IMG/VR virus record: IMGVR_UViG_3300003886_000013
Location: 1 to 42,366 of that record
Direction: 5' to 3' (one strand)
DNA: 42,366 bases
Source of the DNA: a virus
The notes beneath the pieces are model-generated. The model was not told the origin of the DNA, did no database searches, and worked only from the letters and a program-made list of their open reading frames with translations. This document shows positions 15,062 through 22,861 of the stretch, piece after piece. How positions within the stretch are numbered: the stretch's first letter is position 1; every line of letters starts with the position of its first letter. The translations under genes were made by a program, and so were the position numbers.

Positions 15062-15187
15062 AAAAGATTTTCCCTATATTATCATACAAAGTAATATAAG
15101 TCAAGTTTATTCTTTCAGTATATGTCAAGGTTTAATCTATAAGGATTTTGTCAAGTAAAAGCTATTTCATACCACAGGAGGGGTCTA

Positions 15188-15592
15188 ATGTTATCAAAAA
15201 GCCGGTTGAAGTTTTTAAGAGGGCCAATTCATAAGATACTATGTAAAGAGTTACATTGCAAAACAGTGCTCCATACAAGGGCATATAATAAAAAGTACTG
15301 CCATAAACATAATCATATGGCAAAAATGAGTAGACTACATAGGAAGAACGTAAAGAAATCTCAGGCGCATTTACGATCACCATATGGTAAGTATGGTGGT
15401 ACGATAGAAAAATTGTGTTTAAAGTGTAATGAGAAGTTTGGTAGTGGTAGTCCGTTTAATAAATTGTGTGAACCATGTAACCACAATAATGAGACCATAA
15501 AAGAACGTATTATGGATGTGAGTCATAGTAGTATTGAAAGTCACAATCGTACCCTCACTGTATTTTTATATGATGATGATGTAGACTATTAA
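15188..15592 (+). CDS. Double Zn-knuckle basic protein, putative regulator
   Basis: This 134-aa protein has two Cys/His clusters. The N-terminal one is CKELHC with YCHKHNH. The C-terminal one is CLKCNEKF with LCEPCNH, a pattern common in small phage Zn-ribbon regulators. Between them lies a very basic stretch (KMSRLHRKNVKKSQAH), suggesting nucleic-acid binding. It is the first gene after the non-coding region and has the strongest SD in the area (aggagggg), as expected for a highly expressed early protein. Confidence 0.6.
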   Translation: MLSKSRLKFLRGPIHKILCKELHCKTVLHTRAYNKKYCHKHNHMAKMSRLHRKNVKKSQAHLRSPYGKYGGTIEKLCLKCNEKFGSGSPFNKLCEPCNHNNETIKERIMDVSHSSIESHNRTLTVFLYDDDVDY

Positions 15593-15603
15593 AAGGAGAT
15601 ATA

Positions 15604-15930
15604 ATGGAAGATCTAGAACCAGAAGAAATTGAAAAGTTAGAGAATGCGCAGTGGTTGAGGAGACAGGTAGATCATAAAGTAATGGTAAAGAAAGATAAAG
15701 AAGAACCGTGGCAGGATTTCACTGGTTTATTTTTAATGAGTAAAGGTTGGAATGGTGAGAATGTATCTACACATATAAAAGAACAATTTTCTACAGAACA
15801 ATTCAGACCTTATACGTTCGGTTTATTTAAAAGATATTATATAAGTACTACAAACAATGTAAACAACAATTTTCAATTTAAATATCTACACGCTATAAAG
15901 TTATTGGAGAATGATTTATCACTAGACTAA
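15604..15930 (+). CDS. Hypothetical acidic/basic protein
   Basis: This 108-aa soluble protein has SD aaaggag before ATG 15604. It starts acidic (LEPEEIEKLE) and becomes basic and aromatic. Its TAA (15928-15930) overlaps the ACG from which the next microprotein may start. No family was recognised. Confidence 0.55.
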   Translation: MEDLEPEEIEKLENAQWLRRQVDHKVMVKKDKEEPWQDFTGLFLMSKGWNGENVSTHIKEQFSTEQFRPYTFGLFKRYYISTTNNVNNNFQFKYLHAIKLLENDLSLD

Positions 15931-16061
15931 CGAAACATAATTGTATAATATGTAATGATATTCATATTGTTTTTGATGATGAACATTTACCACAAGTATG
16001 TGTTATAATAAATTATATTCCAGAAATTCAAAAAGAGATGTGGGTAGAAAGGAAGGTGTAG
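15930..16061 (+). CDS. YIP-x-EQ family microprotein with ACG start (copy 6)
   Basis: The frame KHNCIICND, a further VCV Cys, then NYIPEIQKEMWVERKV ends at TAG 16059. The family N-terminus (M-K-x-x-C-x-x-C) aligns if the ACG at 15930 serves as start. ACG overlaps the upstream TAA, so reinitiation is conceivable. No ATG, GTG or TTG is available. An ATC at 15918, 8 nt after ggag, is an alternative. The tail codons AGG AAG GTG precede GTG 16066. Either a non-AUG start or an ATG-to-ACG mutation explains this. Confidence 0.5.
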   Translation, partial: TKHNCIICNDIHIVFDDEHLPQVCVIINYIPEIQKEMWVERKV

Positions 16062-16065
16062 AAGT

Positions 16066-16263
16066 GTGGCAATAATTTATAAAACATGCTCATTGTGTAG
16101 ACAGAAGAAAGTACGTGGTATGTTTGATAAGCATAAGAGTTATACCGATGGTTTTAATATAAGGTGTAAGAAGTGTTCACGGGTAAAAAATGATTCAAAA
16201 AAGTACAGGGATATTATGTTTGCACGTAAGCAAAAACAGAATTGGGGACATGCACGTATATGA
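16066..16263 (+). CDS. Small HNH-type Zn-finger protein
   Basis: This 65-aa protein starts at GTG 16066 after aaggaagg. It has the common phage Zn-finger layout CSLCRQKK, MFDKHKSYTDGF, CKKCSR, i.e. two CxxC pairs about 20 residues apart. Such domains occur alone or in front of HNH nucleases; no HNH catalytic part follows. Its TGA overlaps ATG 16260 (ATGA). Confidence 0.6.
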   Translation: MAIIYKTCSLCRQKKVRGMFDKHKSYTDGFNIRCKKCSRVKNDSKKYRDIMFARKQKQNWGHARI

Positions 16264-16451
16264 AATTTAGAGAATGTGAAGGATGTGGTGTATCGTTCTT
16301 AGATGAACATGACGCTGAACCAGAACTTTGTATGGAGTGTTGGAAGGTACCACAGTATATACCTAGAGAACAAGTAAAAATGTACTATAAGATATTAAAG
16401 GAAAGATATGAGTATAGTAAAATGTTGTTGTTGCGCAAGACAGGTAGTTAG
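16260..16451 (+). CDS. YIP-x-EQ family Zn-knuckle microprotein (copy 7)
   Basis: This 63-aa protein has CEGC, a spacer, CMEC, then VPQYIPREQVKMYYKILKER, a complete family layout. ATG 16260 is preferred over the in-frame TTG 16242 because it overlaps the preceding stop as ATGA. The tail codons AAG GAA AGA carry the SD for ATG 16408, which lies inside this gene. Zn binding is inferred. Confidence 0.65.
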   Translation: MKFRECEGCGVSFLDEHDAEPELCMECWKVPQYIPREQVKMYYKILKERYEYSKMLLLRKTGS

Positions 16452-16584
16452 TTATAGTGTGCTTACATTTGATAAGTATTGTTGTATGATACCAGCTACT
16501 AATATGGGATTTGGACAGTGGTATTGTAAAGAATGTAGTAAAGATCTAGACGAGAACGACTCATTTCAAGAGGAGAGGGTATGA
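16408..16584 (+). CDS. Cys-rich microprotein
   Basis: This 58-aa protein begins KCCCCARQ and has further YCCM and YCKECSK motifs, so two or more metal sites are possible. It lacks the YIP motif. It overlaps copy 7 by 44 bp in another frame, and its stop overlaps the next ATG (GTATGA at 16579-16584). The SD aaagga lies inside copy 7. Unknown function. Confidence 0.55.
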   Translation: MSIVKCCCCARQVVSYSVLTFDKYCCMIPATNMGFGQWYCKECSKDLDENDSFQEERV

Positions 16585-16745
16585 AAAGTGCTACAACAAT
16601 ATGTCTTAAACTTGATAATTGGGATAATCTTTGTGTGCATTGTGGTGAGTACAATAAGAAACAACCATGTAAAGAAAATATACCAGATTATATACCTGAT
16701 GAACAAATAAGAAGATTTTTAATTGCGAGGAGAGATAATGTTTGA
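16581..16745 (+). CDS. YIP-x-EQ family microprotein upstream of DNA polymerase (copy 8)
   Basis: This 54-aa protein has CVHCGEY with neighbouring Cys (TICLK, QPCKE), then IPDYIPDEQIRRFLIARRD. ATG 16581 follows gagaggg. The codons GCG AGG AGA of its tail are the SD of the polymerase gene, whose ATG (16738) lies 8 bp before this stop. Translation of polymerase is therefore likely coupled to this microprotein. Confidence 0.65.
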   Translation: MKSATTICLKLDNWDNLCVHCGEYNKKQPCKENIPDYIPDEQIRRFLIARRDNV

Positions 16746-19122
16746 CTGTGATTTATGTGAATTAGGAGCAGTAGTAAGAGCAAATCGTAGTAGTACACAC
16801 TGTATAATGGGTAGTGGTAATAAGAAAGCTAAAGTAATGTTTATTGCTGAAGCACCATCGATTCAGGATACTGCTATTGGTAGTACATTTACTGGTGAGT
16901 ATGGATTATTACTATCTGAATTAATAGAGAAAGCTGGGTATGATGAATCAGATGTGTATAAAACCACTCTTGTTAAATGTACTCCTAAAGGTGGAAAAAC
17001 TAATGTTGGTAATGTAAAAGAGTGTAATGGTTATTTAGAAGAAGAAATACTTAAGATAAGACCAGATGTTATAGTACCATTAGGTGCAGTAGTAACTAAA
17101 CATTTCTTAGGTAATAAAAAGATTTCTGATGTACGTGGTTATGTATTTGATAAGAAACCAGTTACAATAGGAAAGGTAGTATATGCCCCAAAGATAATTC
17201 CAACGTATAGTATTCATGCAATACTTGGCAGACCTACTAACCTATATGAGTTGCAGGCTGACGTTAGAAAAGCATTTGAAGTGGCAGACAAGGGTTATAA
17301 TCCTATAAAACGCACATATCTATTTACAGATAAATATGCTGAAGTGTACGACATATTAAAACAAGTAGATGCTTTTGCTTTTGATGTAGAAACCACAGGA
17401 TTAAACCATTATAAAGATGATATAATTACATGTGCATTTTCATTTAAAGCAGGTATGTCTATATGCTTACCATTTAATAATGATTGGTTTAAGAAGATAC
17501 TTGCATTACCATGTAAAAAGATAGCACATACCAAATTTGATAGTAAGATATTAAAGTGTAGATATAATATACCAACGAATAATTTCTATTTTGATACGTT
17601 TGCTGCCATACAACTTTTGAATGATAATGTGGGGAAGGGTCTGAAAAATCTCATCTCGTTGTACACAGATATACCATACTATAATCTTAAGAGTAAATTA
17701 AACTTGAAAGAAGTTTATGATAAGGAGCCAGAAAAAGTAGCAGAGTATAATAATTTTGATACTGATGGTACGTTTAGATTGTTTGAGATATTCGAGAGAG
17801 ATTTGGTTGTACAAAATATGGATGATTTATTCTATGAGACCACTATGCCAACAAATCTAATGTTAATGGAAATAGAGGAAGAGGGTATTACTATAGACGT
17901 TAGGCAAGTAAAGGAACTGTCATTAGATAATAACCTACAAGCAATAGATATTAAGCGTGAGTTAAATTCTATCGCACCAATTAAATGGACTTCTCCTAAA
18001 CAGGTTGGCGATGTGCTATTTAATAGGTTAGGACTAATACCACCAATTAAAACCCCAACTGGTGGTAACAGTACTAATGAGAAAGTGCTTAATATATTAA
18101 AGAACAAACACAAAGCCCCAATGTTACTATTAAAACTTAGACAATTAAACAAAGGATTATCTACGTATCTTGGAGGGGTGGTTGATGGTAATGATATAAA
18201 ACCACCAAAGCATATTGACAAAGATAAACAAGAAGAGTATAAATTAACAACTGCTGAAACTAGTTTATTACAGTATAAGAACGATATAGATTCCTACCCG
18301 ATAGGTGATTCAGACTTATTTAAATTGTTACAAGATGATGGTAAAATACACAATGACAATAATATCAATGGTACTGTAAGTGGTAGGCTCACATCACCAC
18401 TACATACCATACCGAGAGAAGGTGGTTTTCGTGATATATTCATATCCCCACCAGGATTTTTGTTTGTTGGTATGGACTATAAGCAATTTGAACTTCGTAT
18501 CGCTGCATGGCTAGCAAATGAAACTCAATTATTGGTTATACTTGATGCACCAGGATGTAAGGAAATACTGACTAAGCTGATCACTGGTAAGGAATATTCA
18601 GAAGAGGGGTGGGTAAAGACCAAAAGTATTATCTATGGTACTCTATATGGAATGGGACCAAAGCGATCAGCAGTAGAACTTGGTATAGAAGAATGGGAAG
18701 CTGTGGAATTAAGAGACACATTCTTCAAAAACTTTAAGAAGGTAAAAAGATTGCTTGGTTTATTTAAAAAGGATTCATTAAACAGAGGTTACATAGATGA
18801 TATGGTAGGTAGACGTAGAAGATTCCTTACTAAGAATTATAAGGTATTTGATATGGATGGTGATATAGTACGAGCAGCAGTTAATTTTCCTATTCAAGCA
18901 GGATCAGCAGCAATATTTTGGCCTAAAGTATTAGAAGTGTATAAGTATTTGAGGAAATATAGATCAAAAGTAATACACACCAAACATGATGCTATATATT
19001 TTAAGGTGGCAGAGGATGAAAAATCACTGATTGATAAGCTGAAGAATATACTAGAGAAAGATACGTTAATTGGTGACGTATTAATGGATGTAAAGATAGG
19101 GAGACATTGGGGTGAATGCTAA
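16738..19122 (+). CDS. Family-4 UDG-like / family A DNA polymerase fusion
   Basis: A 794-aa protein from ATG 16738, chosen for its gaggaga SD over TTG 16723. Residues about 1-170 form an Fe-S uracil-DNA glycosylase-like domain with CDLC, IAEAPS (canonical GEAPG), LVKCTPKGG and a fourth Cys (KECNGYL). A 3'-5' exonuclease follows with FDVETTGL, IAHTKFD and YNNFD. The polymerase has motif A GMDYKQFELR, motif B KSIIYGTLYGMG, and motif C HTKHDAIYF, where Ala replaces the usual Glu of HDE. This is the phage replicase. SPO1-type polymerases also carry a UDG-like N-terminus. The UDG part may tether Fe-S or read uracil rather than excise it. Confidence 0.9.
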   Translation: MFDCDLCELGAVVRANRSSTHCIMGSGNKKAKVMFIAEAPSIQDTAIGSTFTGEYGLLLSELIEKAGYDESDVYKTTLVKCTPKGGKTNVGNVKECNGYLEEEILKIRPDVIVPLGAVVTKHFLGNKKISDVRGYVFDKKPVTIGKVVYAPKIIPTYSIHAILGRPTNLYELQADVRKAFEVADKGYNPIKRTYLFTDKYAEVYDILKQVDAFAFDVETTGLNHYKDDIITCAFSFKAGMSICLPFNNDWFKKILALPCKKIAHTKFDSKILKCRYNIPTNNFYFDTFAAIQLLNDNVGKGLKNLISLYTDIPYYNLKSKLNLKEVYDKEPEKVAEYNNFDTDGTFRLFEIFERDLVVQNMDDLFYETTMPTNLMLMEIEEEGITIDVRQVKELSLDNNLQAIDIKRELNSIAPIKWTSPKQVGDVLFNRLGLIPPIKTPTGGNSTNEKVLNILKNKHKAPMLLLKLRQLNKGLSTYLGGVVDGNDIKPPKHIDKDKQEEYKLTTAETSLLQYKNDIDSYPIGDSDLFKLLQDDGKIHNDNNINGTVSGRLTSPLHTIPREGGFRDIFISPPGFLFVGMDYKQFELRIAAWLANETQLLVILDAPGCKEILTKLITGKEYSEEGWVKTKSIIYGTLYGMGPKRSAVELGIEEWEAVELRDTFFKNFKKVKRLLGLFKKDSLNRGYIDDMVGRRRRFLTKNYKVFDMDGDIVRAAVNFPIQAGSAAIFWPKVLEVYKYLRKYRSKVIHTKHDAIYFKVAEDEKSLIDKLKNILEKDTLIGDVLMDVKIGRHWGEC

Positions 19123-19164
19123 TAGTTAAACATATTATAGACAACTAAAACAATGGGGAAATGT

Positions 19165-19446
19165 ATGTTAAAGAAAGAAAGAAAATGTCACTTTTGTGAT
19201 GGTACTCCTAAACCTAGATTAAGTTGCTTTAAGTATACTAATATATTTAAGAATGTTGATTATATATTATCTGTGTGCGAACAGCATTTTGAAGTTCTAT
19301 GTAATATGACTTATAATTTAGATTTATTATCAGAATATATTCCAGTTTATCAAAGAGAGTACCATTCTATAAAACGTTTAGCAGTAATTCTAAACGTTAT
19401 TGGTGATATAAACGACAATAGTACTAAACAATTTAAACAGTACTAA
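19165..19446 (+). CDS. YIP family Zn-knuckle protein, divergent (copy 9)
   Basis: A 93-aa protein from ATG 19165 (SD gggga at 19155-19159); ATG 19153 is an alternative. It has KCHFCDG, a second pair VCEQH, then SEYIPVYQREYHSIKRL, a longer and more divergent version of the family. It is the last gene before a strong terminator, so unlike other copies it has no downstream partner in the transcript. Confidence 0.6.
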   Translation: MLKKERKCHFCDGTPKPRLSCFKYTNIFKNVDYILSVCEQHFEVLCNMTYNLDLLSEYIPVYQREYHSIKRLAVILNVIGDINDNSTKQFKQY

Positions 19447-19460
19447 ACAATTTAGTAGAA

Positions 19461-19497
19461 AAAGGGTTTGACACTCACAATGTCAAGCCCTTTTTTT
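19461..19497 (+). terminator. Rho-independent terminator after the polymerase operon
   Basis: A 13-bp stem (19461-19473/19481-19493) with a 7-nt loop is followed by a run of T. One G-U pair lies in the stem. It ends the early transcript that includes the polymerase gene. Confidence 0.92.
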
Positions 19498-19532
19498 ATG
19501 TCAACTCTTAATTACAACTTTCAACAATACAC

Positions 19533-19560
19533 TTGACTTTCATAAGATCAATGATATAAT
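19533..19560 (+). promoter_or_regulatory. Sigma70-like promoter for the recombination operon
   Basis: TTGACT (19533-19538), 16-nt spacer, TATAAT (19555-19560). Expected start is near 19567, giving a leader of about 25 nt with no clear SD before ATG 19592. It lies directly downstream of the terminator, so a new transcription unit begins here and is read by host RNA polymerase. Confidence 0.8.
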
Positions 19561-19591
19561 AGGTTTATACTTTACTATTAATCTTTTTAAT

Positions 19592-19996
19592 ATGTTTATG
19601 AAAAAACAAGACTTCGAGAAGTACATCACAAATTTTTACAATATCAATCCAGACAATTTAGAAGATGATTATATAAAGGTGGTAAAAGCCTTTTACGTTT
19701 TCTCAAACCTAACCTCAGAAGCATACGCAGACCAATTAGTGGCAAAGGATAATGTTAAGAAATTGTCTGCCATTGCTTTCTTACAAGCCAAAAAAGAAGG
19801 AGACACAGACAAAAAAGCAGAAGCAAAAGTAAATTCCACTACCATTGTATGTACTGCAAAATCTGATTTAATAGATAAGATTAGAAAGTGGGAGGAGTAT
19901 AAAGGTCATAAAGAGACTACTATACTCAAAGCAGACGTATTAAAGTCAATGGGTTTTAATCGCAAACAAGACCTTAATGTTACAGGAGATAGTTAA
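19592..19996 (+). CDS. Putative UvsY-like recombination mediator or hypothetical
   Basis: This 134-aa helical, Lys-rich protein is about the size of T4 UvsY (137 aa). Its layout is similar: a long helical N-terminus, a charged middle (KKEGDTDKKAEAKV), and a C-terminal helix with KADVLKSMG. The gene is first in a transcript that also encodes SSB and RecA/UvsX, the two partners of UvsY. The assignment rests on size, layout and context, not on a clear motif. ATG 19598 is an alternative start. Confidence 0.4.
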   Translation: MFMKKQDFEKYITNFYNINPDNLEDDYIKVVKAFYVFSNLTSEAYADQLVAKDNVKKLSAIAFLQAKKEGDTDKKAEAKVNSTTIVCTAKSDLIDKIRKWEEYKGHKETTILKADVLKSMGFNRKQDLNVTGDS

Positions 19997-20211
19997 TGGC
20001 AGGATTTAATAAAGACACAGACTACACCAAAATTGGTAAAATATATGACAGAGATAATTATAAAGCATATATAAAAAATCTACCACAGGATGAAATAGTT
20101 AAATTGTTGGCAGATAATATTGTTGGCTCTAAATTAGAATTGCCTAATTGGGATAAAGAACAGTTAGCAGAAAATCTTGCTGAAATTAAATTTGGCAAAG
20201 AGAAAGATTGA
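19996..20211 (+). CDS. Small hypothetical protein in the recombination operon
   Basis: This 71-aa charged protein's ATG overlaps the upstream TAA (TAATG), with SD aggaga at 19984. Its C-terminal region (LPNWDKEQLAENLAEIKFG) is amphipathic. It stops 65 bp before the SSB gene. No family was recognised. Confidence 0.55.
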   Translation: MAGFNKDTDYTKIGKIYDRDNYKAYIKNLPQDEIVKLLADNIVGSKLELPNWDKEQLAENLAEIKFGKEKD

Positions 20212-20276
20212 AAGAGATTTGAAAGTTTAAGCAAATTACTTAATAAAATTTAATAATTATTATTTAGGAGTTATGA

Positions 20277-21065
20277 ATGGCAGATAGACAAGTTTATAAG
20301 TTGAACCAAAACAAAGCAAAAGAAACAAAACAAAGATTACAAGAGGAAGCGCAACGTAACCAGTTGCCGATGTGGAAAATACCAGAAGGTGAGAGTAAGA
20401 TTAGAATACTTCCACCCTGGTCCGAATCAGGAGATATTGCATTTGAATGTAAGTCCCATTGGAGAATACCACCAAATGATAGAATGGTAAACTGTCTACA
20501 AGTCATAAATAAGGAATGCCCAGTATGCGAGCTTGTTAAAGAGTTGAGATCAAGGGGTAAAGAAGATATGGCTAAGAAGTTTGGTGCAAAGAAAAGTATT
20601 TATTACAATGTTATAGTTAGAGGTGAAGAAGATAAAGGAGTACAGATTATGCGTTCTGGTATTCAACTCTATGAAAATATCTTAAGCTATCTTTATGACG
20701 ACGAGTATGGTGATATTACAGACATAGATGCAGGTTCAGATATTACTATAGAACGTAGTGGTCAAGGACTTGATACAAGTTATAGTGTTAAGGTTGCAAG
20801 GAAAGACTCACCACTATCTGACGATGCAAAACAAGCAACTAAGTGGATTAATGAAATGTTCTTGCTTGATGAGATTCTAGATTTCAAATCAGCTATTGAG
20901 TTGACTCAATTGGTATCTGGTATCACAGGTAAGAGATCAACCACAGTAACTGAAGAAACAGCACCAACACCAGAACTGATAGAAGCTCAAACAGATTCTA
21001 GCAAAGAGGTAGAAAATGAGGAAAAGAAAGATAAATTATTAAAACAACTAGAAGGCTTTATTTGA
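20277..21065 (+). CDS. Single-stranded DNA-binding protein, T4 gp32-like
   Basis: This 262-aa protein has the gp32-type signature KIRILPPW, then SHWRIPPND and CLQVINKECPVCEL, giving a His/Cys3 zinc site, followed by a basic region (KKFGAKKSIYYNVIVR) that belongs to the OB fold. The C-terminal 40 residues are rich in Glu/Asp and end KQLEGFI, comparable to the acidic protein-interaction tail of SSBs. It coats ssDNA for the polymerase and loads RecA/UvsX with a mediator. SD taggag precedes ATG 20277. Confidence 0.85.
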   Translation: MADRQVYKLNQNKAKETKQRLQEEAQRNQLPMWKIPEGESKIRILPPWSESGDIAFECKSHWRIPPNDRMVNCLQVINKECPVCELVKELRSRGKEDMAKKFGAKKSIYYNVIVRGEEDKGVQIMRSGIQLYENILSYLYDDEYGDITDIDAGSDITIERSGQGLDTSYSVKVARKDSPLSDDAKQATKWINEMFLLDEILDFKSAIELTQLVSGITGKRSTTVTEETAPTPELIEAQTDSSKEVENEEKKDKLLKQLEGFI

Positions 21066-21075
21066 GGAGAGATAA

Positions 21076-21708
21076 ATGAATAAAAACTTAACTGATATTA
21101 CAGTCGTACTTGATAGAAGTGGTTCAATGGCATCTTGTCGTGAGGAAGCAGAGAATGGTTTAAATCATTTTATCAGAGAACAAAAACAAGTAGATGGTGA
21201 AGCTAATTTTACATTGGTCAAATTTGATACTTATTATGAGTTTGAGTATAAAGGTGTAAATATTAAGGATGTTGGTAGATGTATATTAGATCCTCGTGGT
21301 GGTACTGCTCTTTTAGATGCTGTTGGTAGAGCAATTAATGAAACTGGTATTAGACTCAGTAAAATGAAAGAGTATAAAAGACCAGGATTGGTTGTATTTG
21401 TTATAGTAACTGATGGTTATGAGAATTCAAGTCATGAATTTAATAGGTCACAAATCAAGGAAATGATAGAAAAACACCAGACTGATTATAGCTGGCAATT
21501 TACATTCCTTGGTGCAAATCAGGATGCGTTTGCTGAAGCGTCAAGTATGGGTATATCTATAGCTAGTACAATGACTTATACACCATCAAAAACTGATAGC
21601 GTATTTTATGCTGCTTCAAGAAATGTTGGTACTATGAGAAGTGATACAGCTAAAGGTGAAACTTTGTGTAATGCTTATACAGAAGAAGAAAGTGCAAGTG
21701 TTAAATGA
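21076..21708 (+). CDS. VWA-domain protein
   Basis: This 210-aa protein is essentially one von Willebrand A domain. The MIDAS residues are all visible: DRSGS at residue 12-16, GGTALLDA, and VTDGYEN. These coordinate Mg2+ and mediate protein-protein contacts. Similar stand-alone VWA proteins occur next to recombination genes in other phages, but the partner is unknown. SD gaggag precedes ATG 21076. The stop overlaps the RecA ATG (ATGA). Confidence 0.82.
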   Translation: MNKNLTDITVVLDRSGSMASCREEAENGLNHFIREQKQVDGEANFTLVKFDTYYEFEYKGVNIKDVGRCILDPRGGTALLDAVGRAINETGIRLSKMKEYKRPGLVVFVIVTDGYENSSHEFNRSQIKEMIEKHQTDYSWQFTFLGANQDAFAEASSMGISIASTMTYTPSKTDSVFYAASRNVGTMRSDTAKGETLCNAYTEEESASVK

Positions 21709-22754
21709 GACAAGTTAGTGATAAAGTGTTTGAGGATTTACTATCTACATTTGGTAAAGAAGGAACTACACTGGAAAAGAAGAAATTACCAGAACATAAG
21801 CTTGGATTTTTGAGTACAGGCTGTGGTACTTTGGATTTCTCTCTTGGTGGTGGTGTACCATATGGTAGACTAACTGAAATTTTAGGTTGGCAAAGTTCTG
21901 GGAAGAGCGTGGTTGCAGCCAATCTTCTAGCCAGTTGCCAAAAGAGTGGTGGAATTGCTATCATGTTAGATACAGAACATTCTTTACTATCAGGGTGGGC
22001 TAAAACCCTTGGATTAGATGATAGTAAATTACTTATTTTAGATGCTAAATACTTAGAAGATGCTTTTGATAAGGTAGAGATTGCTTGTGAGTTTGCTAAA
22101 AAGAATAAGTTACCAGCATGTTTGGTTGTAGATTCATTGTCCGTATTACCAGCTAAGAAACAACTTGAAGCTGATAAGACAGAAGATTCAAAAGCATTGG
22201 GTATGGAGGCAAGAATAGTATCATCCGCACTCAAGAAAATTAACAAAATAATTTGGGATAGTCAAGTATCGTTAGTTCTCGTATCCCAAATTAGGGAAAA
22301 GATAGGGGTTATGTTTGGTAATAACGAAACAACTCCACACGGTAATGCTATTAAATTCTATGCTTCGGTACGCATTAAAACCCACGCCAAAGGATTTATC
22401 TATCCTAAAACTGCAAAAGACGATCCTAGTGGTATGGAATGTAGAGTTACTATAATGAAGAATAAGATGGCAAGACCACGAGCACCGATAGAAATGGATA
22501 TTCTGTTTGATTCTGGAATAGACAAAGCGAAGGATGCCATAATGTTAGGCATTAAATTGGATAGAATTATTTTTCATAAAGGAGGATATTACGAGTATAA
22601 GGGTGAGAAACTCAGAATGGCCCAATTTAGAGAGAAATTTAGTACTGGATTGGAAGATGGTTCTTTGTTAGTAGATATAACATCTGGTACTGATGCACAA
22701 AATAATGATGTAGGTGCTGTTGAAGAATTTATTACTGATGAAACTGATACTTAA
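21705..22754 (+). CDS. RecA/UvsX-like recombinase
   Basis: This 349-aa protein has Walker A GWQSSGKS, Walker B CLVVDSLSVL and the ssDNA-binding loop region ETTPHGNAIKFYASVRI, conserved with RecA (GGNALKFYASVR). It performs strand exchange on SSB-coated DNA and drives recombination-dependent replication with the UvsW-like helicase. Size fits RecA. ATG overlaps the VWA gene stop. The C-terminal tail is acidic. Confidence 0.92.
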   Translation: MRQVSDKVFEDLLSTFGKEGTTLEKKKLPEHKLGFLSTGCGTLDFSLGGGVPYGRLTEILGWQSSGKSVVAANLLASCQKSGGIAIMLDTEHSLLSGWAKTLGLDDSKLLILDAKYLEDAFDKVEIACEFAKKNKLPACLVVDSLSVLPAKKQLEADKTEDSKALGMEARIVSSALKKINKIIWDSQVSLVLVSQIREKIGVMFGNNETTPHGNAIKFYASVRIKTHAKGFIYPKTAKDDPSGMECRVTIMKNKMARPRAPIEMDILFDSGIDKAKDAIMLGIKLDRIIFHKGGYYEYKGEKLRMAQFREKFSTGLEDGSLLVDITSGTDAQNNDVGAVEEFITDETDT

Positions 22755-22780
22755 TAAACTTATTGTTTTTGAGGATACAA

Positions 22781-22861
22781 GTGAGAAAGAAAGTTGTGAG
22801 AAAGAAAGTTGATAGAAGTCAATACATGTTGCATTACCAAATACTACAGAAGATAAGATGA
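22781..22861 (+). CDS. 26-aa basic peptide
   Basis: GTG 22781 has gagg 6 nt upstream and encodes an exact 5-residue repeat (RKKVV RKKVD) plus a short tail. Its stop overlaps ATG 22858 (ATGA). A regulatory or leader peptide is possible. It is below ordinary gene-calling size. Confidence 0.35.
   Translation: MRKKVVRKKVDRSQYMLHYQILQKIR

Larger units (their letters stand above)
14811..15187. other. Non-coding region, candidate origin or control region
   Basis: This is the only gap above 300 bp. In order it holds a 14-nt pyrimidine-rich tandem array (14883-14973), then an inverted repeat AAAATTAGT (14982-14990)/ACTAATTTT (15037-15045). Next are two GC-rich copies of a CTCGC-N-CGCTC element, then an AT-rich stretch with three GTCAAG motifs starting at 15100, 15124 and 15150 (24- and 26-nt steps). 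It ends with the strong aggagggg SD at 15177. There is no convincing ORF. A replication origin, recombination hot spot or early control region would fit; none is proven. Confidence 0.5.
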
